From: Candidatus Avichristensenella intestinipullorum
GTDB lineage: Bacteria; Bacillota; Clostridia; Christensenellales; Aristaeellaceae
DNA length: 64,000 bases
NCBI GenBank assembly: GCA_018713305.1
Contig: DVFI01000099.1
Location: forward strand, 27,516-91,515
Direction of reading: 5' to 3'
Shown here: in pieces, positions 17,708 to 26,742 of the stretch
Layout of the letters: each line of letters starts with the position of its first letter
Position numbering within the stretch: the first letter of the stretch is position 1
Translations under genes and position numbers: made by a program
Notes under the pieces: generated by a model
Seen by the model: the letters and a program-made list of their open reading frames with translations, nothing else
Databases searched by the model: none
Told to the model about the DNA's origin: nothing

Positions 17708-17787
17708 GCCGGCCTGCTGCCGGGTTCGGGTTGCATGTGGAGGGCTTCGGCCCTCCATGCTCCCCCATGAGTTTTTCGACGGTCTGG

Positions 17788-17810
17788 GCCCGCCATCGCG
17801 GGCTTTTTTT
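17788..17810 (+). terminator. Strong rho-independent terminator
   Basis: GCCCGC (17788-17793), loop CATC, GCGGGC (17798-17803), then seven T. A second hairpin (GGAGGGCTTCGGCCCTCC) precedes it at about 17740-17757. Confidence 0.92.
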
Positions 17811-17821
17811 GTCGCCATAAA

Positions 17822-17850
17822 TTGCATAGGGCGCGCTTTTGTTGTATGCT
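17822..17850 (+). promoter_or_regulatory. Promoter of the Trm11-like methylase gene
   Basis: TTGCAT (17822-17827), 17-base spacer, TATGCT (17845-17850), 18 bases before the ATG at 17869. Confidence 0.6.
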
Positions 17851-17868
17851 CAGAGGCGAGGTGATTGG

Positions 17869-18876
17869 ATGGCAACGTATTGCCTTTTGCCCCATCCGGG
17901 CGTCAATGCGGTTTTTTTCGACGCCTCGGCGCGCCTGTCGCTGGCCGAGCTTTCGCTGTGCCTGCCGCGCCTGGACGTCCCCGGCGGGAACGCCCGGGAG
18001 GAAGAGGCGGCCGGCCTGCGCTGGTACTGCTTTGACGCGGAAGCCCCGCTGGGCGCGCGCGACGTGGCCCGCCTGGCGGCGCTGTCGAGCGCTTATGCGC
18101 TGTTTCTGCGCGAGGGGGAGTTGCTCCGCCCCGTGCCGCTCGTGTGGGAACGTCCCTTTGGGGACGATTTGAGCGCCATTTTGAAATACACCGGCAAGAC
18201 CAACGCGCTCTTCACGCGGCTTCTGCTGCACATTGCCGAGCTTTCCCTGCCCGACGCGCCGGCGGACCGTCCCCTTCGCCTGCTGGACCCGGTCGCGGGC
18301 AAGGGCACGACGCTGTTTGAAGCGCTGATGCGCGGCTGGGACGCCTGCGGCATCGAAATCGTGCAGAAGGCCGCGCACGAAGGGGCGGTATACTTTCAAA
18401 AATACCTGGAGACGGGCAGGTGGAAGCACACCCTGCAAAAGGAAAAGGCGCACGGCGCGCCAGCCTGGCGCTTTGCCTTTGCCCGCGATAAGGACGCGCT
18501 GCGGCGGCAGCCGGGCCGGTTGACCCTCATTGCGGGCGACGCCCGCCTGGCGGACAAATACTTCGGCAAGGGCTGCTTTGACGTGCTGGCCGGAGACCTG
18601 CCCTACGGCGTGGCGCACGGCACCCTCTCCGGCGGTTCGCTCACCCGCACGCCCGCGCCCCTGCTTTCCGGGGCGCTTCCCGCCTGGCACGCGGTGCTGC
18701 GCCCGGGCGGCGTGCTGGCGCTGAGCTGGAATACGCTGGTCTATCCCGTCGAGGCGATGCGGGCCATGCTGGCCGACCACGGCTTCTCGCCCTGCGCCGG
18801 CGCGCCCTACGACGCGCTGTCGCACCGCGTAGACGCGTCCATCCGCCGCGACATCGTCGTCGCGGTGCGCAATTGA
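17869..18876 (+). CDS. Trm11-like SAM-dependent RNA/DNA methyltransferase
   Basis: 335 residues. The C-terminal two thirds is a Rossmann methyltransferase: motif I LDPVAGKGTTLFEAL (about residues 142-156) and motif IV DLPYG in place of N/DPPY. This arrangement is found in Trm11/UPF0020 guanosine N2-methylases. The usual THUMP domain is absent; the N-terminal ~100 residues are divergent. FGDDLSAILKYTGKTN just before motif I is typical of the Trm11-like group. The target is probably tRNA, but a DNA target is possible. The start ATG 17869 follows GAGGTGATT. It ends over the -35 box of the next gene's promoter. Confidence 0.75.
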   Translation: MATYCLLPHPGVNAVFFDASARLSLAELSLCLPRLDVPGGNAREEEAAGLRWYCFDAEAPLGARDVARLAALSSAYALFLREGELLRPVPLVWERPFGDDLSAILKYTGKTNALFTRLLLHIAELSLPDAPADRPLRLLDPVAGKGTTLFEALMRGWDACGIEIVQKAAHEGAVYFQKYLETGRWKHTLQKEKAHGAPAWRFAFARDKDALRRQPGRLTLIAGDARLADKYFGKGCFDVLAGDLPYGVAHGTLSGGSLTRTPAPLLSGALPAWHAVLRPGGVLALSWNTLVYPVEAMRAMLADHGFSPCAGAPYDALSHRVDASIRRDIVVAVRN

Positions 18877-18901
18877 CGCGCGCCCGGCCGAATGCTATAC
18901 T
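18873..18901 (+). promoter_or_regulatory. Promoter of the dipeptidase gene
   Basis: TTGACG (18873-18878), 17-base spacer, TATACT (18896-18901) with a TG-like extended -10. The -35 overlaps the stop codon of the methylase gene. Confidence 0.8.
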
Positions 18902-18931
18902 GAAAAGAAAACATGCGTGGAGGCGTAAGCA

Positions 18932-20320
18932 ATGAACGAAAGGTTGGACGCGGCGGTCGCCGCGCTGCACGCGCAGGCCGTCGATACCCTGCGCCGCTGG
19001 ATTCGCGTGCCCAGCGAAAAAATGCCGGCCGAAGCGGGCGCTCCCTTTGGCAGGCCGCTGCGGGACATGCTGACCCTGGCGCTGGAGGATGCAAAAAATC
19101 TGGGCATGCAGACCCGCGATTTTGACGGATACATCGGCGAGGCGGAAATCGGCGAGGGCGAAGAAACCATGGGCATTCTGGCGCACCTGGACGTCGTGCC
19201 GGCCGGGGACGGCTGGCAGGTCGATCCCTACGGCGCGGTCGTCGAGGACGGCAAGATGTACGGCCGCGGCACGTCCGACGACAAGGGGCCGGCTGTGGCG
19301 GCCCTGTTCGCGATGAAAGCCGTGCTGGACGCGGGCATCCCGCTGAAAAGGAAGGTGCGCCTGATTCTCGGCTGCGACGAGGAAAGCGGCTGGGAAGACA
19401 TCCGGCATTACCAGCAGGCGCGCAAGATGCCCGACTTTGGCTTCTCACCCGACGCCTCCTATCCGGTCATCAACACGGAAAAAGGCATCGAGCAGCTGCG
19501 GCTGTACGCGGCGCTGCCCGGGGATGAAAGCGGCGCTTCGTATCCGGTGTACAGCGTGACGGCGGGCGAGCGCCCCAACGTCATCCCGGGCCTTGCCACG
19601 GCGGAAATCGGCTGCGCCGACCTGGACGCGCTTCGCCGGGCGCTGGAACAAACCGGCCTGGACGTCACGGCGGAGGCCGCCGGCCCGAACCGCGCCCGCA
19701 TCGTGTCGCACGGGGTGACCGGGCATGCGTCCATGCCCGCCTTCGGGAAAAACGCGGCGGGCCAGCTCCTGCTGGCGCTCTCGGCCATCGGCGCGGGCGG
19801 CGGCGTGCAGCCCGTCATCCGGCGCCTGGCGGAAACCATCGGCATGGACTTTACGGGCAAAGGCCTGGGCATCGACGGGCAGGACGCCATTTCGGGCGCG
19901 CTGACCCTGAACCTGGGCGTGCTGCGCATCACGCCCGATGGTCTGGAGGCCCTGCTGGATATCCGCCACCCGGTTTTGATGAACGGCGAGATGATTCGCC
20001 GCATCGTCGGCCTGCGCCTGGAAGACCTGGGAATCCGCGTGGAAACGGCGTCCTACAAGGCCCCGCTGCATGTGCCGGAACAGAGCCGCATCGTCTCTTC
20101 GCTCCTGAAGGTCTATTACGAAGTCACCGGGAACGAGCCCCGCGCCATCGCCATCGGGGGCGGAACCTATTCGCGCTCGATGGACAACTGCGTGGCCTTC
20201 GGCTGCACGCTGCCGGGCCATCCGGACCTGGCGCACCAGGCGGGCGAGCATATGGCGCTGGACCATTTGCTGCTGCACATGCGCGTCTTTGCGCACGCCA
20301 TTGCGGAGCTGGCGGGCTGA
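18932..20320 (+). CDS. M20-family dipeptidase (PepV/Sapep type)
   Basis: 462 residues. Metal-ligand motifs of M20 peptidases are in order: LAHLDVVPAGDGW (His), GRGTSDDKGPAVAALFAMKA (bridging Asp), GCDEESGWEDI (catalytic Glu-Glu) and GGGTYSRSMDN. The lid domain has the HGVTGHASMP motif (His at the domain interface). PepV/Sapep enzymes hydrolyse dipeptides in the cytosol using Zn or Mn. The start follows GTGGAGG. It has its own promoter and heads a run that continues with the ArsC/Spx-like gene two bases downstream. Confidence 0.92.
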   Translation: MNERLDAAVAALHAQAVDTLRRWIRVPSEKMPAEAGAPFGRPLRDMLTLALEDAKNLGMQTRDFDGYIGEAEIGEGEETMGILAHLDVVPAGDGWQVDPYGAVVEDGKMYGRGTSDDKGPAVAALFAMKAVLDAGIPLKRKVRLILGCDEESGWEDIRHYQQARKMPDFGFSPDASYPVINTEKGIEQLRLYAALPGDESGASYPVYSVTAGERPNVIPGLATAEIGCADLDALRRALEQTGLDVTAEAAGPNRARIVSHGVTGHASMPAFGKNAAGQLLLALSAIGAGGGVQPVIRRLAETIGMDFTGKGLGIDGQDAISGALTLNLGVLRITPDGLEALLDIRHPVLMNGEMIRRIVGLRLEDLGIRVETASYKAPLHVPEQSRIVSSLLKVYYEVTGNEPRAIAIGGGTYSRSMDNCVAFGCTLPGHPDLAHQAGEHMALDHLLLHMRVFAHAIAELAG

Positions 20321-20322
20321 CC

Positions 20323-20664
20323 ATGATTCAAATCTACCTGTATAAGCGCAGCTTTGATGTCCAGAAGGCCGAGCGCTGGTTTAAGGAGCGCCGGATTCCC
20401 ACGCAGACGGTGGACCTTTCCCGCGCGCGGCTGGGGCGGCGGGAGCTGGAAGCCATGGAAAGGGCGCTGGGGCTGGATGCGCTGATTGATAAGGAAAGCG
20501 CGGCCTGGAAGGAATGCCCCGCGCGCTTTTCCGCAGACCGGGAGGCAGTGCTGAGCGCGCTGCTGGACAATCCCCGCCGGCTGCGCCTGCCGCTGGTGCG
20601 CAACGGACAGCGCGTTACCGTGGGTTATTGCCCGCAGGACTGGGCGTCCTGGCAGGACGCATGA
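20323..20664 (+). CDS. ArsC/Spx-family protein lacking the catalytic cysteine
   Basis: 113 residues with the thioredoxin-like ArsC/Spx fold: IQIYLYKRSFDVQKAERWFKE... at the N terminus, the middle ALGLDALIDKESAAWKE and the C-terminal LPLVRNGQRVTVGYCPQDW. In arsenate reductases the N-terminal loop carries the reactive Cys (NPRCSKS); here the aligned position reads YKRSFD, so the Cys is Ser. Arsenate reduction by the classical mechanism is therefore unlikely. Spx-like regulation is possible but Spx also uses CxxC. It starts 2 bases after the dipeptidase stop with only a weak ribosome site, suggesting translational coupling. Confidence 0.75.
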   Translation: MIQIYLYKRSFDVQKAERWFKERRIPTQTVDLSRARLGRRELEAMERALGLDALIDKESAAWKECPARFSADREAVLSALLDNPRRLRLPLVRNGQRVTVGYCPQDWASWQDA

Positions 20665-20674
20665 GGAAACGGCC

Positions 20675-22579
20675 ATGAAAACATTCTGTATCCTGGCGTT
20701 GGTGCTGGCGCTGCTATGCCCGCCGTTGGCGCAGGCGGAATCGCCGCACACAGACGAAGCCACCCAAGAGCTGGTCGCCAATCTGCTGGACCAGGCCATG
20801 CGCGTCGACTCCATGGAGCGGCGCGTGGAGCTGGTGTTGCAGGCCGCGCAGGAGGCGCAGGGAGATGCCGAGCTGCTGCTCCAGTGCGCCTATACCCTGA
20901 TGGATATCGATACGAAGCTGGCATACGGGGAGGAGCTGCTGGCCATCCTGCAGGACGCCCTGGACAGCGCCGGGAACGATTTGCTCGTCTATCTGCTCGG
21001 CCTTGCCGGCGACTTGCTGTTCCGGCTGGACCGGGGCGATGAGGCGGTGGCCCTTGCGGAGCGGGCCGCCGAGGAGAACCCCGACAACGCGGAGGTGATT
21101 TGCCTGCTGGCCACCGCGCTGCAGCAGGCCGGCCGGAGCGACGAAGCCCAGGCGGTTCTTTCGGAGTACACCCGGAACGTATCGGCCAATATGGAGGTCT
21201 TTCTGCTCAGCGCGCTGCTGTATCAGGAGGAGTGTCTCTGGCAGGAGGCGCTGGAGACGTACCGGCAAATCGAGGAGCAATGGCCCGAATACCTGACCGG
21301 CCTGTATGGCCAGTACGAGGTGTACAAGGCCATGGGCGACTTTACCCATGCCGTGCGCACGCTGAATACCCTGCTCAACTACGGCGCGGACGACAGCCTC
21401 TGGCTGACGCGCGCCCAGCTGCGCCTGTGGCAGATGCACGATCCCGAGCGCGCGCTTTCCGAGGCGGAGGCCATCCTGCGCGCCTCCCCGGACGACGCGG
21501 ACGCCTCTTATCTGAAGGCGGCGGCCCTGTGGTCGCTGAACCGTCTGGAGGAAGCCTACGCGCTGGCGGAAACGAACGAGGTGTACGGCCCGCTCCTGTC
21601 CATCGCGCTGCGGCTGGACAGCGGCGAATGGACCGAGGCCGAGGCGCTGTGCGACGCGCTGATAGAAAGCGGCGACGGCTGGGAGGGCTATGCCCTGCTG
21701 TATAAGGCGCTGGCGCGCATGAACGGCTTTGACGATTTGGCGGGCGCGGAGGCGGCATTTGCCGAAGCGTTCTCCCACGCGAACGTCGAAGCGCAGGGCT
21801 ACCTGTACCTGGGCGAGCTGCGTCGGCTGCAGGGTAATTTGGAAGAGGCCGCGCGCGCCTTCGCCGAGGCGGACCTCTACGCGCTGGAAGACCCCGGTCC
21901 GCCCTACAGCCTGACCATGGTCTGCATGGAAGCGGGGCGGGAGCAGGATATGCTGGACGCGCTGTCCACCCTGCAGACGCGTTACCCCGGATGGTACGAA
22001 ACCATGCTGGCCACCGTGCTTGTCGAATCCGCCATGGGGAACGGCGAACAGGCCCTGGAGAGCTTTGCGGCGCTCAAGGAGAAATTCCCGTTCCCGGCGC
22101 AAAAGATGACCCTGCTGGAATGCACGCTGATGGCGGAAGTGGACGAAACGGACGCAAGGGCCCAGGCGGAGCGCTGGATGGCGGAGCATGAGGCGGAGCT
22201 TACGGCCTCGGACTGGGATGCATACGCATACGTGCTGCTGTGCCGGGAAGAGTATGAGGACGCCGCCGAGGCGCTGGCGACGGGCGAAACGCTGCTGAGC
22301 GACGAGCCGGATCAGGCGGCGCGGGCGCGCATGGAACGCATCTCGCTGCTGACCACCCAGGCGCTGTTATGCCTGCGCCAGGACGACATGGCCGGCTGCG
22401 CGGAAGCGCTGGAGGCGGCAAGGGAACTCGGTTTTTCCGTGTGGCAGCTGCAAATCGGAGACGATTTTACGGCGTTTCTGCAGACGGACGCGGGCCAATC
22501 GCTGCTCGAACGCGCCGGGGAACCGGCGGAAGCCTGGGATTTGACCATCCCGCCCATCATTCCGGAGGTAGAGGCATGA
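20675..22579 (+). CDS. Exported tetratricopeptide-repeat protein
   Basis: 634 residues. A signal peptide (MKTFCILALVLALLCPPLAQA) is followed by an almost wholly helical TPR-type solenoid. Typical units include ALAERAAEENPDNAEVICLL, ALETYRQIEEQWPEYLTGLY, ALSEAEAILRASPDDADASY and AARAFAEADLYALEDPGPPY. No enzymatic domain is seen; TPR proteins scaffold complexes, and this one would act outside the membrane or on the wall. It starts 10 bases after the ArsC-like gene and overlaps the flavin reductase gene by ATGA, so it is part of one transcript. The partner is unknown. Confidence 0.8.
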   Translation: MKTFCILALVLALLCPPLAQAESPHTDEATQELVANLLDQAMRVDSMERRVELVLQAAQEAQGDAELLLQCAYTLMDIDTKLAYGEELLAILQDALDSAGNDLLVYLLGLAGDLLFRLDRGDEAVALAERAAEENPDNAEVICLLATALQQAGRSDEAQAVLSEYTRNVSANMEVFLLSALLYQEECLWQEALETYRQIEEQWPEYLTGLYGQYEVYKAMGDFTHAVRTLNTLLNYGADDSLWLTRAQLRLWQMHDPERALSEAEAILRASPDDADASYLKAAALWSLNRLEEAYALAETNEVYGPLLSIALRLDSGEWTEAEALCDALIESGDGWEGYALLYKALARMNGFDDLAGAEAAFAEAFSHANVEAQGYLYLGELRRLQGNLEEAARAFAEADLYALEDPGPPYSLTMVCMEAGREQDMLDALSTLQTRYPGWYETMLATVLVESAMGNGEQALESFAALKEKFPFPAQKMTLLECTLMAEVDETDARAQAERWMAEHEAELTASDWDAYAYVLLCREEYEDAAEALATGETLLSDEPDQAARARMERISLLTTQALLCLRQDDMAGCAEALEAARELGFSVWQLQIGDDFTAFLQTDAGQSLLERAGEPAEAWDLTIPPIIPEVEA

Positions 22580-23085
22580 AACAGATATCCATCGAACAGG
22601 CCGCCATGCGCATCGCGCAGGCGTTGCCGGGAGACGGCGCATTCCTGTGCGTGGGCGGCAAGCGCCCCAATACGATGACCATCGGCTGGGGCGGACTGAC
22701 CTATTTCTGGGGGAAGCATGTCTTTCTGGCGCCCGTGCGGCCGCAGCGCTTCACGCATCCGCTGCTGGAGCAGGAGGGCGAATTCACCGTCTGCGTCCCG
22801 GCGCCCGGCGAGATGCGCAAGGCGCTTGCGCAGGCCGGGACGCTGTCGGGCCGGGACGGCGACAAATTTGCCGCCATTGGCCTGGAAACCCTGCCGGGCC
22901 GCGCCGTCAACGCGCCGGTCATCCGCGGCTGCGCGCTGTATCTGGAATGCCGCGTGCTGGCCCGCACCGCCTTTACCGGGGAAGGCACGGACGATGAAGT
23001 CGCGGCGCGCGCGTATCCCCAGGGCGATTTCCATACGCTGTTTTTCGGAGAAGTCATAGCATGTTACGCGGGAGAGAACGTATGA
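22576..23085 (+). CDS. Flavin reductase-like FMN-binding protein
   Basis: 169 residues of the FMN-binding split-barrel (flavin reductase-like) family. Recognisable blocks are NTMTIGWGGLTYFWGKHVF, VRPQRFTHPLLEQEGEFTVC, LSGRDGDKFA and LYLECRVLART. It binds FMN and probably reduces or carries flavin; the donor and acceptor are unknown. The start ATG 22576 lies in the ATGA overlap with the TPR gene, preceded by CCGGAGG. It in turn overlaps the next exported-protein gene by ATGA. A cytosolic enzyme between exported proteins suggests a shared regulon rather than one complex. Confidence 0.85.
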   Translation: MKQISIEQAAMRIAQALPGDGAFLCVGGKRPNTMTIGWGGLTYFWGKHVFLAPVRPQRFTHPLLEQEGEFTVCVPAPGEMRKALAQAGTLSGRDGDKFAAIGLETLPGRAVNAPVIRGCALYLECRVLARTAFTGEGTDDEVAARAYPQGDFHTLFFGEVIACYAGENV

Positions 23086-24332
23086 AGCTGAAAACTTTGG
23101 CGCTGGCCGTGCTGCTGCTGGCTCTGCCCGCGCAGGCCCTGGCGCAGGCGTACAGCTTTCCCTATGCGGGCGTCAGCCTGCAAACGGAGGAGGACTGGAC
23201 GCTGCTGACGCCGGATACGCTGGACGAGCGGGCGGAGTGGCTGCAAAGCCTGGGCGCCAGCGTGGAAACCGTGCGCGCGGACTACGCCGCCGCCGGCACC
23301 GTCTGGGAAGTGTATCTGCCCGACGGCGCGCAGGTTTCCCTGTCGGTCGCGCAGACCGAACAGACCGAGGCCTGGGATTCCATGGCGTTTATGACGGAGT
23401 CGGAAAAGGAGGACTTTTTCCTCCAGTATCGTCATGCGCCCTATGAGAACCTCACATGGCCCGAGGCGCTGCCCGGCTACCTGCGCTGCGATTGGACGCT
23501 GCAAAGCGGCGATACCGCCGTTTCCTTCGCCCGGCTGATGACCATCCGCCAGGGCGCGCTCTATGCGCTGACGGCCACGGGCGTGGGCCTGCCCCTTGAG
23601 GCGCTGCACGCGGCGTGCCAGACCGTGCTGGAGGCCATGGAATATCTGGGCGCGCGGGCGGGCCAGCGCATCGCGGAGGATGTCGCCACGCCCGAGCCCA
23701 TCGCGGACGACGGCGTGGTCACGCCCGTTGCGCTGGTCGACTTTGTCGGCATCACGGAAAGCGACAGCACGGAAATTGTCATCCAGACGCTGCCGGGCAC
23801 GGAGCTGACGCTTCTGACCGCCTCGGATTCCCTGCGCGGCACGGCGGACGAGACGGGCCTGCACAGCTACACGGTCAGCACCCGCCGCGAATCCGTGTAC
23901 CGGTATACCCTGGTCGCCCGCGCGCCGGAGCGCGAGGAAAGCCGGCTGGAAATTGCCGTCGAACGCCGCCTGACCGGGGACGCCCTGCGGGAGGCGTACC
24001 AGAGCAGCGCGCGCGCCGTCTCCTTCTATGGGTACGACAGCCTGACCGCCAACGCGCAGGGCTATGCCGGCGAGCCGGTCACCTTCCGCGGGCGCGTCGC
24101 CGCCTTTTCGCAGACCGGCGGGTTCCCCTGCGCCCTGGTCTACACGGCCAACCCGGGCACCGGCGTATGGCGCGAACCGGTCTGGGTGGTGCTGACGGAG
24201 GCCGTCCTGCTGGAGGAGGACGCGATTTTGACCTTTTACGGCGACGTGCGCGGCGACACGCTGCCCTACCAGTCCGAGGAGGGAGAGACGGAACAGGCGC
24301 CGGCCGTTGTCTGCCGCTACGTGGAGCCCTGA
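23082..24332 (+). CDS. Exported protein of unknown function (OB-like C-terminal domain)
   Basis: 416 residues with a signal peptide (MKLKTLALAVLLLALPAQAL). Three parts can be seen: an N-terminal ~190-residue domain (YSFPYAGVSLQTEEDWTLL...), an Ig-like segment (IVIQTLPGTELTLL...YRYTLVARAPE) and a C-terminal ~110-residue beta domain (YAGEPVTFRGRVAAF...AILTFYGDVRG). The same three-part plan occurs in the next gene, where the last domain reads FTDRIVRYEGHVLDV...SIVLYGRVTGG, so the two are distant paralogues. No catalytic residues stand out. The start ATG 23082 sits in an ATGA overlap. Confidence 0.7.
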   Translation: MKLKTLALAVLLLALPAQALAQAYSFPYAGVSLQTEEDWTLLTPDTLDERAEWLQSLGASVETVRADYAAAGTVWEVYLPDGAQVSLSVAQTEQTEAWDSMAFMTESEKEDFFLQYRHAPYENLTWPEALPGYLRCDWTLQSGDTAVSFARLMTIRQGALYALTATGVGLPLEALHAACQTVLEAMEYLGARAGQRIAEDVATPEPIADDGVVTPVALVDFVGITESDSTEIVIQTLPGTELTLLTASDSLRGTADETGLHSYTVSTRRESVYRYTLVARAPEREESRLEIAVERRLTGDALREAYQSSARAVSFYGYDSLTANAQGYAGEPVTFRGRVAAFSQTGGFPCALVYTANPGTGVWREPVWVVLTEAVLLEEDAILTFYGDVRGDTLPYQSEEGETEQAPAVVCRYVEP

Positions 24333-24376
24333 AGCATTTTGCCGGCAAGGCCGTTTGGGACGCGGGGAGGTTTGCG

Positions 24377-25930
24377 ATGAAAAAAGTGGTCCTGGTTCTA
24401 TGGATGCTCTGCCTGCTTTGTCCGCTTTGCGCTGGCGCGCAGGACGAAGAAGAAACCGTCCGGCGCGTGCCGCTTCCCCAAATCGGCGCGGTGGCTGTCG
24501 TGCCGGCCGGATGGACGGTTTCCACCCCGGACACCAGCGCGGAATACATGGCGCTTTACGGCGACAGCGATCCGGATATCCTTCGGGAACGGCTGCTGGC
24601 CGAGGGAGAATACCTGACGGTTTTTTCCCCTGAAGGCGACGTGCGGCTGCGCCTGACGGCAGAGTCGGGGGACGAAACCGCCTCGCTTTACTGGGATATC
24701 GAGCGCTATACCTCCGCGATGCGCACGGCCATCAAGGAGGACTTTCTCGACCGGGAGGCCTGGTCCCTGACCGGTTACCGCTTTACCGAAGCCAACTGGA
24801 CCAACCGCGACGGACAGGGGCGGATGCTGTGGCTCGTATACAACGTGCGCCGGGGCGACGAAATTGTCGCGCGCGGCCGCAGGGCGTACACCGTGCGCAA
24901 CGGGCTCATTCTGTCTTTGGACATACAGGTGCAGGGACGAAGGCTGACCGGCGAGGAAAACGACATCTTTGAAACCTTTGTGGCCGATACCGTATTGCCC
25001 GTTTCCGAAAACATGCCGCTGCTGCCGGTCGGGCTGACGGTGGATGCCGACACGCCGGAGGAGACGCACGAAGCGGAGGTGACCGTGCGCGGCGATACGT
25101 CCGCCGGCGCGCTGGTTTCGGCGCTGCTGCTTTCCTCCGATGGGGACATGCTGGAGGCGGGCGAAACCACCGCTTCCTCGAGCGGCTCGTTCCGGCTGGA
25201 CATTTCCCTGCCCGCCGAGGACGAATGGCAGCTGTTCCTGACCGCCTCACTCGAGGGGTATGCCGACAGCGAACTGGCGCGCTGGCTGATGTACGACAGC
25301 GACCGCATCCCCGTCACCTTCACGTCGTACCCCGTGGGCGAGGTATACGACAAGCAGCCCCTGCTTGCGGGCGTCACGCTCCCCGGCGTGAGCATCCAGT
25401 GCATGGAAGGGGAGGACAACAAGCAGGTGCGGACCGGTTCGGACGGCTCCTTTTCCTTTAAGCTGGACAAGGCCGCCACCGGCGAGCGCACGGTAACCCT
25501 GGCCCTGTCCAAGGACGGCTTTGCCGACCGGCGCTTCAACATCACTTTCACCCGCCTGTGGAAAATGGAGGACTATGCCGACTACCTGGACGACCAGGTG
25601 CGCGCCCTGTCCTACGAGAACCTGTCCACGCAGCCGGAAAAATTCACGGACCGCATCGTGCGCTACGAAGGCCATGTGCTGGACGTCTCCGGCACGGACC
25701 TTCGCACCTATGTGCATGTCGCCACCCGACAGACGAAGGACGGCGGCTGGACCGACGCGCTGATTGCCGTGGCGGAGGACGAAACGGTTCTCCTCGACGC
25801 CGGCGACAGCATCGTCCTCTACGGCCGCGTCACGGGCGGAACCTACCAGCTCCAGTCCCCCGACGCGGAAGACGACCATTCGCTGCAATCTCTGCCGGAG
25901 CTGGAGCTTCTGGCATACCTGGACCTGTAA
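24377..25930 (+). CDS. Exported protein with Ig-like repeats, paralogue of upstream gene
   Basis: 517 residues. The signal peptide (MKKVVLVLWMLCLLCPLCAGA) is followed by a PsbP/stress-like N-terminal domain (IGAVAVVPAGWTVSTPD), two Ig-like units (VTVRGDTSAGALVSALLL...; VTLPGVSIQCMEGEDNK...FSFKLDKAATGERTVTLAL) and a C-terminal OB-like domain shared with the preceding protein. The start ATG 24377 follows GGGGAGG; the frame is open upstream only as a shadow of the previous gene. It may work with surface polymers, but nothing visible proves it. It ends the run of exported proteins; a new ribosome site begins the esterase gene. Confidence 0.7.
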   Translation: MKKVVLVLWMLCLLCPLCAGAQDEEETVRRVPLPQIGAVAVVPAGWTVSTPDTSAEYMALYGDSDPDILRERLLAEGEYLTVFSPEGDVRLRLTAESGDETASLYWDIERYTSAMRTAIKEDFLDREAWSLTGYRFTEANWTNRDGQGRMLWLVYNVRRGDEIVARGRRAYTVRNGLILSLDIQVQGRRLTGEENDIFETFVADTVLPVSENMPLLPVGLTVDADTPEETHEAEVTVRGDTSAGALVSALLLSSDGDMLEAGETTASSSGSFRLDISLPAEDEWQLFLTASLEGYADSELARWLMYDSDRIPVTFTSYPVGEVYDKQPLLAGVTLPGVSIQCMEGEDNKQVRTGSDGSFSFKLDKAATGERTVTLALSKDGFADRRFNITFTRLWKMEDYADYLDDQVRALSYENLSTQPEKFTDRIVRYEGHVLDVSGTDLRTYVHVATRQTKDGGWTDALIAVAEDETVLLDAGDSIVLYGRVTGGTYQLQSPDAEDDHSLQSLPELELLAYLDL

Positions 25931-25972
25931 AATCCCCGCCCTTATCCGACACACAAAAGGAGTGAAACGGCC

Positions 25973-26725
25973 TTGGCGCTTTTGCATGTGAACTTCTATT
26001 CCGACCTGCTGGAACTGGCCTGTTCCATGGATGTCATCCTGCCCGAAACCGTCTCTCCCCGCCCGGACGGGAAATGGCCCGCGCTCTACCTGCTGCACGG
26101 TCTTTCGGATGACCACACCATCTGGCAGCGCCGCACCTCCATAGAGCGCCATGTGGCCGGCCGCAATCTGGCCGTCGTCATGCCCACGGTCCAACGGGGC
26201 TTTTACACCGACATGCGCCACGGCGCGCCGTACTGGACGTTTATCAGCGAGGAGCTCCCTGCGCTGTGCGAACGCCTGTTTCCCATCGCCCCGGAGCGTG
26301 GCGCGCGTTTTGCCGCCGGGCTTTCCATGGGCGGCTACGGGGCGTTCAAGCTCGGCCTGCGCCGGCCCGACCGGTATGCCGCGGTCGCCAGCCTGTCCGG
26401 CGTGGTGGACGTCGTGCAGTCGATTGAAACGCTGCACCGGCACAGCGACGCCTTTTACGCCGACATCTTCGGCCCCCTGGAAACGCTGCGCGGAAGCGAC
26501 GACGATTTGTGCGCCGTCGCAAGCCGTCTGATTGCCTCGGGCGCGCCCCGGCCGCGCTTTTATCAAGCCTGCGGCACCGAAGACTTCCTCTACCCTATCA
26601 ATGTGGACTTTTACCGCAGATTCGGGCGCGCGCTCGACATCACCTGGGAGGACGGCCCGGGCACGCATTCCTGGGCGCTGTGGGACGCGTATATCCAGCG
26701 CGTGCTGGACTGGATGGGCTTTTAG
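25973..26725 (+). CDS. Alpha/beta-hydrolase esterase (tributyrin/esterase-D type)
   Basis: 250 residues. Nucleophile elbow GLSMGGYGA (Ser about residue 119), oxyanion region YLLHGLSDDHTIW, probable acid Asp in CGTEDFLYP and catalytic His in GPGTHSWALWD. This matches the esterase D/S-formylglutathione hydrolase-like group, including lactic acid bacterial tributyrin esterases. It would hydrolyse short-chain acyl or acetyl esters in the cytosol; no signal peptide is seen. The start is TTG at 25973, 11 bases after AAAAGGAG, and gives the family's normal start MALLHVNF. It is probably co-transcribed with nadE 17 bases later. Confidence 0.9.
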   Translation: MALLHVNFYSDLLELACSMDVILPETVSPRPDGKWPALYLLHGLSDDHTIWQRRTSIERHVAGRNLAVVMPTVQRGFYTDMRHGAPYWTFISEELPALCERLFPIAPERGARFAAGLSMGGYGAFKLGLRRPDRYAAVASLSGVVDVVQSIETLHRHSDAFYADIFGPLETLRGSDDDLCAVASRLIASGAPRPRFYQACGTEDFLYPINVDFYRRFGRALDITWEDGPGTHSWALWDAYIQRVLDWMGF

Positions 26726-26742
26726 AAACGGAGGGAAAGGTC

